Shown: positions 37,113 to 46,572, counted from the stretch's first letter. The stretch: DNA of 58,745 nt from Campylobacter sp. MG1 (GCF_026616895.1 NZ_JANYME010000010.1:1-58745); one strand, 5' to 3'. The notes: a model not told the origin generated them from the letters alone. Numbers and translations: made by a program.

Positions 37113-37403
37113 TTAATTAGATTTTTCATCATTTTTTTTATCATCAACGCTATTGATTTTTATTATTAATTTATATGCTTTATAAACATTTAAAATAGCA
37201 GCTGATACTCCTAAAAGTAAGCCAAAAAAGAAAAGTGGCTTATAAATTTTAGCAAGTAATACTCCTATTCCAATGCCTATTAAAATAGCTACAACAATGC
37301 TAATCCCTAAGCTTAGGTGATTAGCCGCCTCAATTATAGTTTTTAATTGTTTAGATTTTTTGCTAGGTTCATTATTATGCACGAATAGCCTTTTTGAACG
37401 CAT
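37113..37403 (-). CDS. AtpZ/AtpI-like small membrane protein
   Basis: 96 residues with two transmembrane helices (about 30-50 and 55-72) joined by a short turn, and charged tails at both ends. The pattern, with Gly-rich first helix (IGIGIGVLLAKIY) and LLLGVSAAILNVYKAY, fits the AtpZ/AtpI family, which is linked to ATP synthase assembly or Mg/Ca transport. ATG 37403 overlaps hemL by 29 bases; a GTG at 37382 would give a shorter overlap and is possible. In C. jejuni a similar gene follows hemL. Confidence 0.7.
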   Translation of the reverse strand: MRSKRLFVHNNEPSKKSKQLKTIIEAANHLSLGISIVVAILIGIGIGVLLAKIYKPLFFFGLLLGVSAAILNVYKAYKLIIKINSVDDKKNDEKSN

Positions 37404-38652
37404 TTATAAATATTTCAAATTCTTTATCTTCAAACTTAGAGCAAATAAATGCAGTTTCATAGGTTGATGGTGCAAGATTTACTCCATTTTCTAGCATAAT
37501 TTTATGAAATCTTGAAAACTTAGCTGTATCACTTGTCTTAGCGTCATCATAATTTAATGGGTATTTTTCATTAAAGAAAAATCCTAACATTGAACCTATA
37601 TTTTTAGCTACAAAAGGCACTCCTGCACTTTTACTCTCATCTAACATAGCATTAATTGCATTTTTTGCCCATTTATCACATTTTTTATAAATATCATCGT
37701 TTAATTGCTCAAGATTTGCAATACCTGCTGCCATTGCAAGTGGATTTCCGCTTAGCGTTCCTGCTTGATATACTCCGCCTAGTGGGCTTAGAAGTTGCAT
37801 AATTTCTTTTTTTGCAGCGTAAGCTCCAACAGGAAGTCCCCCACCAATAACCTTGCCAAAACAAACCATATCAGGCACAACTTTATAAATCTCTAAAGCC
37901 CCACCTAAAGCAGCTCTAAAACCACTCATAACTTCATCAAAAATCAAAACGATTTTTAATTCATCGCAAAGCTTTCTAAGGTCTTCTAAAAACTCTTTTT
38001 TAGCAGGGACAAAACCCATATTTCCTGCAATTGGTTCAATAATAATCACACCTATTTCACTACCATTACTCTTTGCTATAGCAATTTGCTCTTTTACGCT
38101 TTCTATATCATTGTATTTAGCTGTATAAGTATCTTTTACAGCGTTTTTACTAACTCCACTTGAACTTGGAGTATTAAAAGTAGCTAAACCACTTCCTGCA
38201 TTTACTAAAAGCATATCAGCGTGTCCGTGATAACAACCATCAAATTTAATAAGCCCATCACGATTAGAATAAGCTCTTGCTAAGCGAATTGCACTCATAG
38301 TAGCTTCTGTCCCACTATTTACAAATCTAATTTGCTCTATTGCAGGATATAACGATATAACTTTTTGTGCTAATTTGCTTTCAGCTAATGTAGGAGCACC
38401 ATAACTTGTGCCATCTTTTGCTGCATTAATAATAGCATTTGTTACATTTATATCAGCGTGTCCTAAAATGCAAGGTCCATAGCTTTGAACTAAATCAAGG
38501 TATTTTTTATCTTCAATATCAATTATATAAGCACCATCGCCCTTTTTTATAAATACAGGCTCACTACCTACACTTTTAAACGCTCTTACAGGAGAATTAA
38601 CCCCACCTGCTATTAATGTTTGTGCTTGTGCGAAAGCTTCTTTATTTGTCAT
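37375..38652 (-). CDS. hemL: Glutamate-1-semialdehyde 2,1-aminomutase
   Basis: PLP enzyme that forms 5-aminolevulinate for haem. The 425 aa protein has GGVNSPVRAF at 17-26, VNSGTEATMSAIRLAR near 120, the Asp in IFDEVMSGFR near 240 and the PLP lysine in VCFGKVIGGGLPVGAY near 265. Motifs and length are normal. It is in a minus-strand operon with the cytochrome c gene (overlap 11 bases) and the AtpZ-like gene, the order seen in C. jejuni. Confidence 0.96.
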   Translation of the reverse strand: MTNKEAFAQAQTLIAGGVNSPVRAFKSVGSEPVFIKKGDGAYIIDIEDKKYLDLVQSYGPCILGHADINVTNAIINAAKDGTSYGAPTLAESKLAQKVISLYPAIEQIRFVNSGTEATMSAIRLARAYSNRDGLIKFDGCYHGHADMLLVNAGSGLATFNTPSSSGVSKNAVKDTYTAKYNDIESVKEQIAIAKSNGSEIGVIIIEPIAGNMGFVPAKKEFLEDLRKLCDELKIVLIFDEVMSGFRAALGGALEIYKVVPDMVCFGKVIGGGLPVGAYAAKKEIMQLLSPLGGVYQAGTLSGNPLAMAAGIANLEQLNDDIYKKCDKWAKNAINAMLDESKSAGVPFVAKNIGSMLGFFFNEKYPLNYDDAKTSDTAKFSRFHKIMLENGVNLAPSTYETAFICSKFEDKEFEIFINAFKKAIRA

Positions 38653-38995
38653 TTTTTTCTCCTTTTTTCTTGATATATAAGTATAAATTTTTTATTTCTT
38701 CATTTGTTAAATAATAATTTGGCATTATATTTTTTGAACTTGTTTTACTAACTAAGGCTTTATAAAAATTCTCATAACTAATATTTTTAATACTAGGGAT
38801 TATTACTTGAATGGTTTTTCCATTTTCTTTATAAGTAGCAAATATTTGCTCACTTCCATCAAGCCCGTGACATTTATCACAACCAATTCCCCTTGGGTTT
38901 TGATACAAGCTTAATTGATATTCATCTTTGCTTAAAAAATCACTATTAGCATAAACAAATACGCTAAAAACTAATAATATTAATTTTGATTTCAT
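38642..38995 (-). CDS. Periplasmic mono-haem c-type cytochrome
   Basis: 117 residues. A signal peptide (MKSKLILLVFSVFVYA) precedes a single haem site CDKCH at 39-43; the sixth ligand is probably the Met in NIMPNYYLT near 90. Class I small cytochrome, likely an electron carrier in the periplasm. The gene overlaps hemL and shares a 63-base divergent promoter region with folD. The neighbourhood equals that of C. jejuni (Cj0854c position). Confidence 0.85.
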   Translation of the reverse strand: MKSKLILLVFSVFVYANSDFLSKDEYQLSLYQNPRGIGCDKCHGLDGSEQIFATYKENGKTIQVIIPSIKNISYENFYKALVSKTSSKNIMPNYYLTNEEIKNLYLYIKKKGEKNDK

Positions 38996-39058
38996 TTTAT
39001 AATCCGTTGTTTTTAAGGGTTATAATACAATCTTTATTTTTATAAAGGTTACAAATTG

Positions 39059-39901
39059 ATGCTAGATGGAAAAAAATTAAGCAAAGAATTATACGCACAA
39101 TTAAAACTCAAAATTAATGAGCTAAAAACCAAACCTTGCTTAGCTGTAATTTTAGTAGGAGATGATTATGCTAGTGGGGTTTATGTAAGAAGTAAATTAA
39201 AAGCTTGTAATGAATTAGGAATAATTAGTAAAGATTATAAGCTAGATAGTAGTATTAGCGAAAAAGAATTATTAAAAATCATAAGAGATTTAAATGATGA
39301 TGATAGTGTAGATGCTATCTTAGTGCAACTACCTTTACCAAATCATATTAATAAAGACAATATCATAAACGCTATAAATCCTATTAAAGATGTAGATGGT
39401 TTTACTCCACTTAATTTAGGTTTAGTTTTAGCGAATTTAAAACCACATTTTTATGCTTGCACCCCGCTTGGAATTGATATTTTAATGAAGCATTATGGTA
39501 TCAGTGTAAAAGGCAAAAATATTTGCATAATAAACGATAGTATCATAGTAGGTCGCCCACTTGCTGCTATGATGATTAATGAAGGTGCAAGTGTTAGCGT
39601 ATGCCACAAATATACAAAAGATTTAAAAGAGTATACTTTAAACGCTGATATTTTAATAAGTGCTACAGGTGTAATTCATCTAATAAATGATGATTTTATA
39701 AAAGATGGAGCTATTTTAATTGATGTTGGGATTTGCAAAGAAATTGATGGCAAAAAACTATCAGGAGATTATCTTAAGACAAGTAATAAAGCTAGTATGA
39801 TTACTCCAGTTCCTGGCGGAGTAGGACCTATGACTATTTATGCACTAATGCAAAACACATATGAAGCAAGATTAAAAAAGGAAGAAAATGCAAGAAAATA
39901 A
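39059..39901 (+). CDS. folD: Bifunctional methylenetetrahydrofolate dehydrogenase/cyclohydrolase
   Basis: Interconverts methylene-, methenyl- and formyl-tetrahydrofolate. I use ATG 39059 (280 aa, MLDGKKLSKELYAQL); a TTG directly before it is in frame but unlikely. Motifs: VGDDYASGVYVRSKLKACN with the catalytic Lys, ILVQLPLPNHIN, DVDGFTPLNLG, VGRPLAAMM for NADP binding, VGICKE and TPVPGGVGPMTI. An AAAGG site lies upstream. It overlaps lepB by 14 bases. Confidence 0.95.
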   Translation: MLDGKKLSKELYAQLKLKINELKTKPCLAVILVGDDYASGVYVRSKLKACNELGIISKDYKLDSSISEKELLKIIRDLNDDDSVDAILVQLPLPNHINKDNIINAINPIKDVDGFTPLNLGLVLANLKPHFYACTPLGIDILMKHYGISVKGKNICIINDSIIVGRPLAAMMINEGASVSVCHKYTKDLKEYTLNADILISATGVIHLINDDFIKDGAILIDVGICKEIDGKKLSGDYLKTSNKASMITPVPGGVGPMTIYALMQNTYEARLKKEENARK

Positions 39902-40739
39902 AACAAAATGGCAAAAATTAGTTGATTTTTGGAATTCATGGACGGGGACTATTGTATTTGTTCTTGTTTTTATATTTTTCGTAGCTCAAGCTTTTACAAT
40001 ACCAAGTGGCTCTATGAAAAACACACTTTTAGTAGGGGACCATTTATTTGTAAAAAAATTCGCCTACGGGATACCAACTCCTAGAATTCCATTCCTAGAA
40101 GTTCCTGTGTTGCCTGATTTTAAAGGCGATGGGCATTTATTAAGCTATGCTAAGCCTAAAAGAGATGATATAGTGGTGTTTTTGTATCCGCACAATACAA
40201 AGCTACATTATGTTAAACGCTGCGTTGCTTTAGGAGATGATGAGATAATATTTGCAAATAAGACCCTTTATGTGAGAATGCACGAAGGAGATGAATACAT
40301 GAGAGCAAATTATCCTGCTAATAAACAAGTGATTTTGCAAGGCAAATTATACATAAAAGAGCCTTATACTAAAAAGGGTATTCATTATGATGAAAGAGTG
40401 GATTTTGATAAGGTCATAGAATACTTTATGGCTAAGGGTGAGTTTGTAATGAAGCCAATTTATGTTAGTGAATTAAGAAGTGATATTAAAGCGTATTATT
40501 ATAAGGTGCCTAGCAATGAATACTTTATGATGGGTGATAATCGCGACCACTCAAATGATAGCCGCTTTTGGGGAAGTGTAGATTATAAATATATTGAAGG
40601 TAAGCCTTGGTTTGTTTATCTAAGCTGGGATGATGATTATAATATCCGCTGGGAAAGAATGTTTAAAAGCGTTGATATCTTAGAAAACGATGAAAGATAT
40701 ATCCATCACGAAATAAGCGATATTAATTCTCTTGATTAA
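39888..40739 (+). CDS. lepB: Signal peptidase I
   Basis: Inner-membrane serine protease that removes signal peptides. The 283 aa protein has one N-terminal membrane helix (about 20-36), the catalytic Ser42 in PSGSMKNTL, the general-base Lys110 in HYVKRCVALGDD, and MGDNRDHSNDSRFWG near 223-237. The insert between boxes D and E is larger than in E. coli, as normal for this group. It forms an operon with folD and ends at a hairpin; downstream the accessory locus begins. Confidence 0.95.
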   Translation: MQENKTKWQKLVDFWNSWTGTIVFVLVFIFFVAQAFTIPSGSMKNTLLVGDHLFVKKFAYGIPTPRIPFLEVPVLPDFKGDGHLLSYAKPKRDDIVVFLYPHNTKLHYVKRCVALGDDEIIFANKTLYVRMHEGDEYMRANYPANKQVILQGKLYIKEPYTKKGIHYDERVDFDKVIEYFMAKGEFVMKPIYVSELRSDIKAYYYKVPSNEYFMMGDNRDHSNDSRFWGSVDYKYIEGKPWFVYLSWDDDYNIRWERMFKSVDILENDERYIHHEISDINSLD

Positions 40740-40740
40740 T

Positions 40741-40762
40741 AGCTAGGAACTATCCTAGCTTT
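40741..40762 (+). terminator. Intrinsic terminator of folD-lepB
   Basis: Perfect 8-bp inverted repeat AGCTAGGA / TCCTAGCT with loop ACTA, directly behind the lepB stop codon and followed by TT and T-rich DNA. It separates lepB from the BspA/DUF262 locus. Confidence 0.75.
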
Positions 40763-40790
40763 AAATTTATAATATTTTTTAGTATATTTT

Positions 40791-40812
40791 ATATGGACAT
40801 AATCAGGACTAC
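40791..40812 (+). promoter_or_regulatory. 22-bp box, copy 1, upstream of operon 1
   Basis: Core GGACATAATCAGGACTAC preceded by ATAT. The identical 22 bases occur at 46507-46528. Inside it GGAC is repeated with 11-base periodicity, one helical turn. A -10-like TATAAC (40821-40826) begins nine bases after the box end and the first gene starts 40 bases after it. A regulator-binding site overlapping the -35 region is the best reading. Confidence 0.7.
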
Positions 40813-40851
40813 TTTTATAGTATAACTTCATAAAATATTTAAGGAGTTTGT

Positions 40852-42608
40852 ATGAAAAAGTATTTTCCAAAGGACAAGGCTGAATTATCAAGACTAGTTA
40901 AAAATCCAAAAATAGATTTAAAGCTAATTGATACAAGCGTAATTACTGATATGAGCTATCTTTTTAAGAATAGTTTAAGAGCTGATTTAGCTGATATAAA
41001 CCACTGGGATTTTAGCAATGTTTTAAGCGTTAAAGCTATGTTTGAAAACGCCATACTAACAAAGGAAAATTGCCTAAACACTAATAAATGCAAGGATTTT
41101 TCTTATATTTTCAATCAAACAAATCTAGCTTTAGATGGTATGGGTAAAATCACCACTAAAATCAGCCTTGATATGAAAAGTTGTGAAGAGTTTAGGTTTT
41201 TTATGGTTGGGGTGGATATGGATTATGATAATTTAGAGCTTAAAAACCTAAATCTAAAAAAGCTTAGTGAAAGCCCATTTTTTGATATTTATCGCCATAG
41301 TCATAAATCATACAAAGATTTTTTACTCCGTCACGCAAACATTAGAAAAAACGGCGAAAAATATCAGCCCAAAAACAGATTTGAGCTAAAACTTTTGGTA
41401 TTTTGCATAGATGATTTAAGCCTTATTGATACTTCTAGGATAATTAATTTGAGTTTTGTTTTTGATGGTAGCACTAGGAGTGATTTTAGTGGCTTAAAAT
41501 CGTGGGAGCTTGGGCAAGTTAGAGATACTTCATATATGTTTAAAACGCCATAAATCTAAAAAGCCTTCCTAAGCTAGTATTTAATAAGCTTAAAAGTGCT
41601 GAAGGTATGTTTCACGGATGCAAAAACCTTATAAGCCTTGATATGCATATCACAAAAAAGCCACACAGTTTTTCAAATTATCTAAGAAACACTAAAAGAA
41701 TGTTTAAAAACTGCACTAATTTAAGGTATATAAATAAGCTTGATTTAAAAGGCGTTGAGAATGCTGATGAAATGTTTATGGGTTGTCTTAGTCTAAAACA
41801 TCCTAGAGTTATATTTTCTAGTGATTTATATTCTTTAAGAGATATTCATACAAACTCAAGCGTAGTTTTTAATGAACTTTTAATAAGGCTTAACGCAGAA
41901 TGCAAGGTCGCAAAAACTAGTTCTTATAAGTTTATAGATATGGTTTATGATAGGGGGATTTTTGATGTTTATGAAGAGTTATGCGATACAAATGATAAGA
42001 TTTATAGAACTTGGGTGGTAAATCGTTGGAACGCTAGAAGTTTTATAAGATATGGTAAGGATACATTATTTAAAGATGAACTTTATAACAAGGCAAAGAA
42101 GCTTTTACATAAAGGTGGCTTGGTAGACGCAATGTATCTAAGCCTTAAACTTGGCATTGATACGACTAGAGCAAATACCATTCTTCATCATTTAGAGTAT
42201 AAAAACTTTTTAGATATAAAGGCTAGAAAAATACTAAAAAAGATAACAAATCTTAGCCCAAGGGGTGATGGGATTTTGCATATCATAAGTGCTAATAAAT
42301 ATGATTTTGTTTGTAAGGGTGATAGTAGGGTGCTTGAAGAGATTTTTTATAATGATGAATATTGTGATGAGTTTTATAAGCAAATTTGTAAATACAAGGC
42401 TTTAAAGATAGTTGAGTATAAAATGTTTTATAAGTTTGAGCCTAAAGATGTCGTAGCGGTAAGGCTTCACAGGGATTTTAGCAGTGATGAATATAGGGAA
42501 TTTTTAGGCTATTATGTGGGAGATAGCATCCCATCAAAATTAACTTTTAAGATTTATGAAGATCCAAGAGCAAAAGATGAAATGATAGTTTTTAAGGAGT
42601 TGAAATGA
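40852..42608 (+). pseudogene. BspA-like (DUF285) repeat protein, frameshifted
   Basis: Two open frames (40852-41553 and 41607-42608) join to one protein of about 585 aa if one A is added to the A4 run at 41542-41545; TTT AAA AAC GCC then continues as FKNAINLKSLPKL. Residues 1-330 hold DUF285 units (LIDTSVITDMSYLF, HWDFSNV, MFENA, then a second set IDTSRIINLSFVF, MFHGCKNL). The last 240 residues form a charged helical domain I do not recognise. No signal peptide is present, unlike surface BspA proteins. AAGGAG supports the start. First gene of operon 1; it overlaps the next gene by four bases. The shift may be decay, an off state or a read error. Confidence 0.72.
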
Positions 42609-43003
42609 TAGAACAGGTAAAAGAACTTTATGCAAAAAACCCAAGCATAGCCTATGTGCAAAGAGAATTAGGCATAGGTTATGAAACAGCACGAGAGCTA
42701 GTAGAAAGTATAAAAGATGAAATGGCTACTGAAGAAGAATACCAACCAACAAACGAAATCATAAGCCTCTTAGATGAGATTTGTATGGTATGTAAAGATG
42801 GTGGAAATGTTAGGATATATAAGAGTTTTGATGAAATACAAGGCTTTAACACCCCAACGATATTACATATCATACATAATGATGATTTAGGAATGTTTGA
42901 ACTCTTAGAATTCCAAGAAAGGTTGCAAGATGATGAAATATATTACAATACCCATTATGATCCTAAAAGCGATTTAAAGATAATAGCGATTAGCAAGGAG
43001 TAA
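42605..43003 (+). CDS. Small protein with FtsK-gamma-like helix-turn-helix
   Basis: 132 residues. Residues 14-29 (SIAYVQRELGIGYETA) match the gamma winged-helix of FtsK in this same window (SISYIQRQLNIGYNRA) at 10 of 16 positions. The gamma domain binds short G-rich DNA sequences. The remaining 95 residues (about 40-132) are acidic with an alpha/beta look and no family that I recognise. It may be a DNA-binding regulator of the locus or a DNA sensor of the system. The gene overlaps the BspA-like gene by four bases and is two bases ahead of the DUF262 gene. Confidence 0.7.
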   Translation: MIEQVKELYAKNPSIAYVQRELGIGYETARELVESIKDEMATEEEYQPTNEIISLLDEICMVCKDGGNVRIYKSFDEIQGFNTPTILHIIHNDDLGMFELLEFQERLQDDEIYYNTHYDPKSDLKIIAISKE

Positions 43004-43005
43004 AG

Positions 43006-44337
43006 ATGAATGAGACTAAAAGTGAGATTAAATTTAATCTAAGCGATGAAAATCCAGTAGGTTCTAATGTCTCAAGTTTTAGTGCTTTGGCAAGTGAATT
43101 AGAACTTAGCATACCTGATTATCAACGCCCTTATGTATGGGAGATAAAGCAAACAAGAATGCTTTTAAAAGATATTGAAAATACTAAAGATGGAGCCTTG
43201 CTGGGCTCTATTATTTTGCATAAAACTGAAAATAAAGCAGATGATGGCAAAACAATTTATGAAGTAATAGACGGACAGCAAAGACTAACTACAATTAAGC
43301 TTATTTTAATGGCTTCTTTAAACAACCATAATAATTTAAAAGAACTTTTAGAAAAATATAATAACTATTTAAAAGATGTAAGCTTTTTTCATAAAATTTC
43401 TCAAGATAATATCAAGACTAATTACGAGTATATTAAAAACTATTTGAGTAATGAAGATAAGGCTAAAGATTTTTTAGAAAATCTAGAAAAAACTCAATTT
43501 ATAATAGTAGCTACAACAAATGCCGATGATGCTTTTATATTTTTTGACAATACCAACTCAAAAGGCAAAAAGCTAGAAAGTTATGATTTAATCAAAGCTT
43601 TTCATTTACAAAGTTTAAGCCAAAAAAGCACATTTTTAGAAAATAATGAAGCTAGGTATTTTGAAAAGCTAATAAAACAGCAAGATTATCCTAATTCTCT
43701 TGATATTTCTTATTTTATAAATAGTATTCTAACTCCGATTAGATTATGGACTAGAGGTAAAAAAATATACAAAGGCTTTAATAAACTAAGTTTTGCTGAG
43801 TTTTGCAAAGAAGATTTAGACAATATATCAAAATATGACAATGGTATTATGAGGGATTTTGCGATAGGTAGTGAGTTTTTTGAATATTTTAGAAAATACG
43901 CAAAAATACTTGAGTATGTAAAAAGCTTAGATTTTTTAAAAGATTTAAATAATCCAGATATTAAAAGTAAGGTAAATATTTTAACAGGCGTTAGAATGTG
44001 CTTGGTGGCTTATATAGATAAGTTTAATTGTGCTAATTTTGATTATGTAGCCTTGCTAATTACTAGAGCTGTTTATTCGCAAAGGATAGTTGAAGGTAGT
44101 ATTAGTTGCTCAAAAAATGCTTTAGATATTTTAAAAATCATTCATTTTAGCACCTATGAAAGTGATTTGGCTAATCAGTTAGAGCTTTTTATAGAAAAGT
44201 GCTATCAAGAAGAAAAAAACGAGCATAAAGGTGCAGAAAGAAACGAAAGTAAAAAATATTTAGAAGAAATACGTGAAAAATACGAAAAATATGGAATTTT
44301 AGGTCATTACTTAGGAGAGCAAAATGGAGCAAAATAA
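43006..44337 (+). CDS. DUF262 protein A (GmrS-like, no HNH domain)
   Basis: 443 residues. The DUF262 ParB-like fold has IPDYQRPYVWE near 36-46, LLGSIILHK near 65-73, the NTPase motif DGQQR at 89-93 followed by LTTIKLIL, and FDNTNSKGKKLESYDLIKAFH near 180-200. The C-terminal half is helical and lacks the EHxxPQ and GNL motifs of DUF1524. DUF262 proteins are the nucleotide-dependent part of GmrSD-type, SspE and BrxU restriction systems. It overlaps the next gene by 14 bases and probably works as a pair with it. Confidence 0.85.
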   Translation: MNETKSEIKFNLSDENPVGSNVSSFSALASELELSIPDYQRPYVWEIKQTRMLLKDIENTKDGALLGSIILHKTENKADDGKTIYEVIDGQQRLTTIKLILMASLNNHNNLKELLEKYNNYLKDVSFFHKISQDNIKTNYEYIKNYLSNEDKAKDFLENLEKTQFIIVATTNADDAFIFFDNTNSKGKKLESYDLIKAFHLQSLSQKSTFLENNEARYFEKLIKQQDYPNSLDISYFINSILTPIRLWTRGKKIYKGFNKLSFAEFCKEDLDNISKYDNGIMRDFAIGSEFFEYFRKYAKILEYVKSLDFLKDLNNPDIKSKVNILTGVRMCLVAYIDKFNCANFDYVALLITRAVYSQRIVEGSISCSKNALDILKIIHFSTYESDLANQLELFIEKCYQEEKNEHKGAERNESKKYLEEIREKYEKYGILGHYLGEQNGAK

Positions 44338-46360
44338 AAAATACAAACAAGTTAAAAAAGCAATATCAGTAATTTGCACTATCAATAAACTAAATGAAAA
44401 AAACAATAATATACAATTTAAGAAAACTTTTACAATCCCTCCTTATCAAAGGCTTTATGCTTGGAAAGATGAGCAAATAAAAGCTCTTTTAGATGATTTT
44501 AGAAATTGTATTGAGCATAATAACAAGCAAGAAGATGAAAGTAATGAAAAATCTCATTTTATAGGTAATGTTGTAGTAGCTAAAAAAGAAGAGAAAAATG
44601 AGCTTATAGATGGACAGCAAAGACTGACTACTATTTGGCTAGTTTTAAGGTATTTGTTAAAAAAAGATTTTAAGGCAGAAGATTATTTTGATATAGAAAT
44701 GCCTATTAGAGAAGAAGATATTCAAGCGATAAATGAATATTGCGGTAGTAATAATAAAGATTTAGATGAGTGTTTTAATGACGCAAATAACACTAACGCA
44801 GGTTTTAAAAATGCTTTTAAATTTTTTGAAGCATATTTTAGTAAAGATGGTAAAGATTTAAAAAAAGAATTTATTAATTTTATAAAAAAAGAAGTTAAGT
44901 TTAATTTAGTTATTTTAAGTGACCAAGTAGAGCTAAATAAATACTTTGTAAGAATGAATAACACAGGCGTTCAGCTTGATGGCACAGATATTTTAAAGGC
45001 AAGATTATTAGAAAAAATACATAGTGATGAGAATACACAAAATGAAGTTACAAAATACGCTAGGATATTTGATGAATGTTCGCAGATGAATTATTTTTCA
45101 GATTTTGGTTTTGTAAATAATAGTGAGAACAATAACATGATAGGTGAGAGCCAAAAAATTGAAAAAATAATTCAATGGCATAAAATAAGTAAAAAAGAAG
45201 ATAAGAAAAAAGAACGAGCCGAGTTTGAGAGTATAATTGATTTTCCTACTTTTGTTTTGCATGTTTTTAAGATTTTATCAAGGCAAGAATTAAAAGAAGG
45301 ATCTGATAAAAAGATTTTCAAAATAGGAACACAAATATCAATAAAAAAAGATAAATTCCTTGAAAATACTTGGGATTGTTTAGAATTTAATAATAATTGT
45401 GGAGCAAAAATAGCGATAAAAATAATAAGTGCATTAAAAGATTATAGAATCATCTTTGATACCTTTGTGATAAAAAGAAAATCTGATGATGATGAAAATG
45501 TGTATAAGTTATGGAATAGATTTAAAAAGAATGATAAAAATATTTGGGATGAAGTGAAAGATGATAAAAAAGATGATTTAAAAAATTTAGCAATTATTCA
45601 AAACTATCTAAGAGTAGCAAGGCGTGGAGATAATGCCAACTACCACCACTTTTTAACGCATTATTTAGAATTTTGTAAAAACGAAATCGTAGAAAAGCAA
45701 AAAGAAATAACTAATGAAAATTGTTTGGATAAGTTAAAAGATAATGATAATGCAGATAATCTTAGAAAATATCTAAAAAACATTGATGATTTCTTGGCTT
45801 GCAAAATGATTGAAGATGGTTCAAATTTAATTTATACTTTAAAAGATTTTGAAAATAAACCTTGTGAAAAACAAAATATAAATTTTGATTTTTTAAACTA
45901 CAATAATCGTGGAAATTATAAAATAAATCTTACTTATTGGTTTCACCGTTTGGAATATTATTTATTAATTGGTAATTATTATACAAATCAAGAATTAGGA
46001 GCAGATTTTAAAGAGAAGTTTGAAAAATATAAAAGTGGCTATTATTTTAGAAATATTAATTCGGTAGAGCATATCTTAGCCCAGCATGAAGAAGAACAAA
46101 CTAATAATAAAATAGATAAAAATGTTTTGCATTCGTTTGGCAATTTAGCCCTTATTAGCTCTAGCGAGAACTCTAGCCTAAGCAACCAAGGATATGAAAA
46201 GAAAAGAATAGATTTTAACAATAATAAAATTATAAGTTTAAAACTATTTGATGTATTTAAAAATGAAAAATATAAAGAAGGTAAATGGTTATCAAAGCAA
46301 ATTAAAGACCACCAAAATGCAATGCTAAAAGTCTTACAAAAATCATTTGAAAATACATAA
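44324..46360 (+). CDS. DUF262-DUF1524 protein B (GmrSD-like HNH nuclease)
   Basis: 678 residues. N-terminal DUF262 part: PPYQRLYAW at 39-47, HFIGNVVV, DGQQRLTTIW at 96-105, NNTGVQLDGTDILKARLLEK near 215-235. C-terminal DUF1524 part: VEHILAQHEEE near 580-590 and SFGNLALISSSENSSLSNQGY near 605-625, the His-Asn-Lys pattern of HNH nucleases, then a final helix. In GmrSD the fused form cuts modified phage DNA. The Pro of EHxxPQ is Ala here. It is the last gene of operon 1, followed by a hairpin terminator. Confidence 0.87.
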   Translation: MEQNKKYKQVKKAISVICTINKLNEKNNNIQFKKTFTIPPYQRLYAWKDEQIKALLDDFRNCIEHNNKQEDESNEKSHFIGNVVVAKKEEKNELIDGQQRLTTIWLVLRYLLKKDFKAEDYFDIEMPIREEDIQAINEYCGSNNKDLDECFNDANNTNAGFKNAFKFFEAYFSKDGKDLKKEFINFIKKEVKFNLVILSDQVELNKYFVRMNNTGVQLDGTDILKARLLEKIHSDENTQNEVTKYARIFDECSQMNYFSDFGFVNNSENNNMIGESQKIEKIIQWHKISKKEDKKKERAEFESIIDFPTFVLHVFKILSRQELKEGSDKKIFKIGTQISIKKDKFLENTWDCLEFNNNCGAKIAIKIISALKDYRIIFDTFVIKRKSDDDENVYKLWNRFKKNDKNIWDEVKDDKKDDLKNLAIIQNYLRVARRGDNANYHHFLTHYLEFCKNEIVEKQKEITNENCLDKLKDNDNADNLRKYLKNIDDFLACKMIEDGSNLIYTLKDFENKPCEKQNINFDFLNYNNRGNYKINLTYWFHRLEYYLLIGNYYTNQELGADFKEKFEKYKSGYYFRNINSVEHILAQHEEEQTNNKIDKNVLHSFGNLALISSSENSSLSNQGYEKKRIDFNNNKIISLKLFDVFKNEKYKEGKWLSKQIKDHQNAMLKVLQKSFENT

Positions 46361-46369
46361 AATAAATTC

Positions 46370-46403
46370 AAATACACGAGATGAATTTATTTCGTGTATT
46401 TTT
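46370..46403 (+). terminator. Terminator of operon 1
   Basis: Perfect 10-bp inverted repeat AAATACACGA / TCGTGTATTT with a 12-base loop, beginning ten bases after the stop codon and followed by TT and AT-rich DNA. It separates the two operons of the locus. Confidence 0.72.
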
Positions 46404-46506
46404 AATCTAATTTAAATAATTTTACGAGAGTGAAGTTCTTAAACCAAATATAAAATTAAAATGAAATTCCTAATTCAAATTCTAAAAAAAATTTTTAAAA
46501 AATCAC

Positions 46507-46528
46507 ATATGGACATAATCAGGACTAC
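46507..46528 (+). promoter_or_regulatory. 22-bp box, copy 2, upstream of operon 2
   Basis: Identical over 22 bases to 40791-40812, while the flanking bases differ at once on both sides. TACAAT (46537-46542), with TG two bases further up, begins nine bases after the box end, the same spacing as in copy 1. The first start codon (ravA) lies 45 bases after the box. Confidence 0.7.
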
Positions 46529-46540
46529 CCATTTGCTACA

Positions 46541-46567
46541 ATCCTTTTACATCTTATAAAAAAGGAT
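46541..46567 (+). promoter_or_regulatory. Possible hairpin over the ravA ribosome binding site
   Basis: 8-bp inverted repeat ATCCTTTT / AAAAGGAT with an 11-base loop; the right arm holds the AAAAGGA ribosome site, five bases before the ATG. The left arm begins inside or just past the -10 hexamer, so it may only partly be in the transcript. Weaker than the similar hairpins at 11180 and 12498. Confidence 0.35.
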
Positions 46568-46572
46568 AAAAA

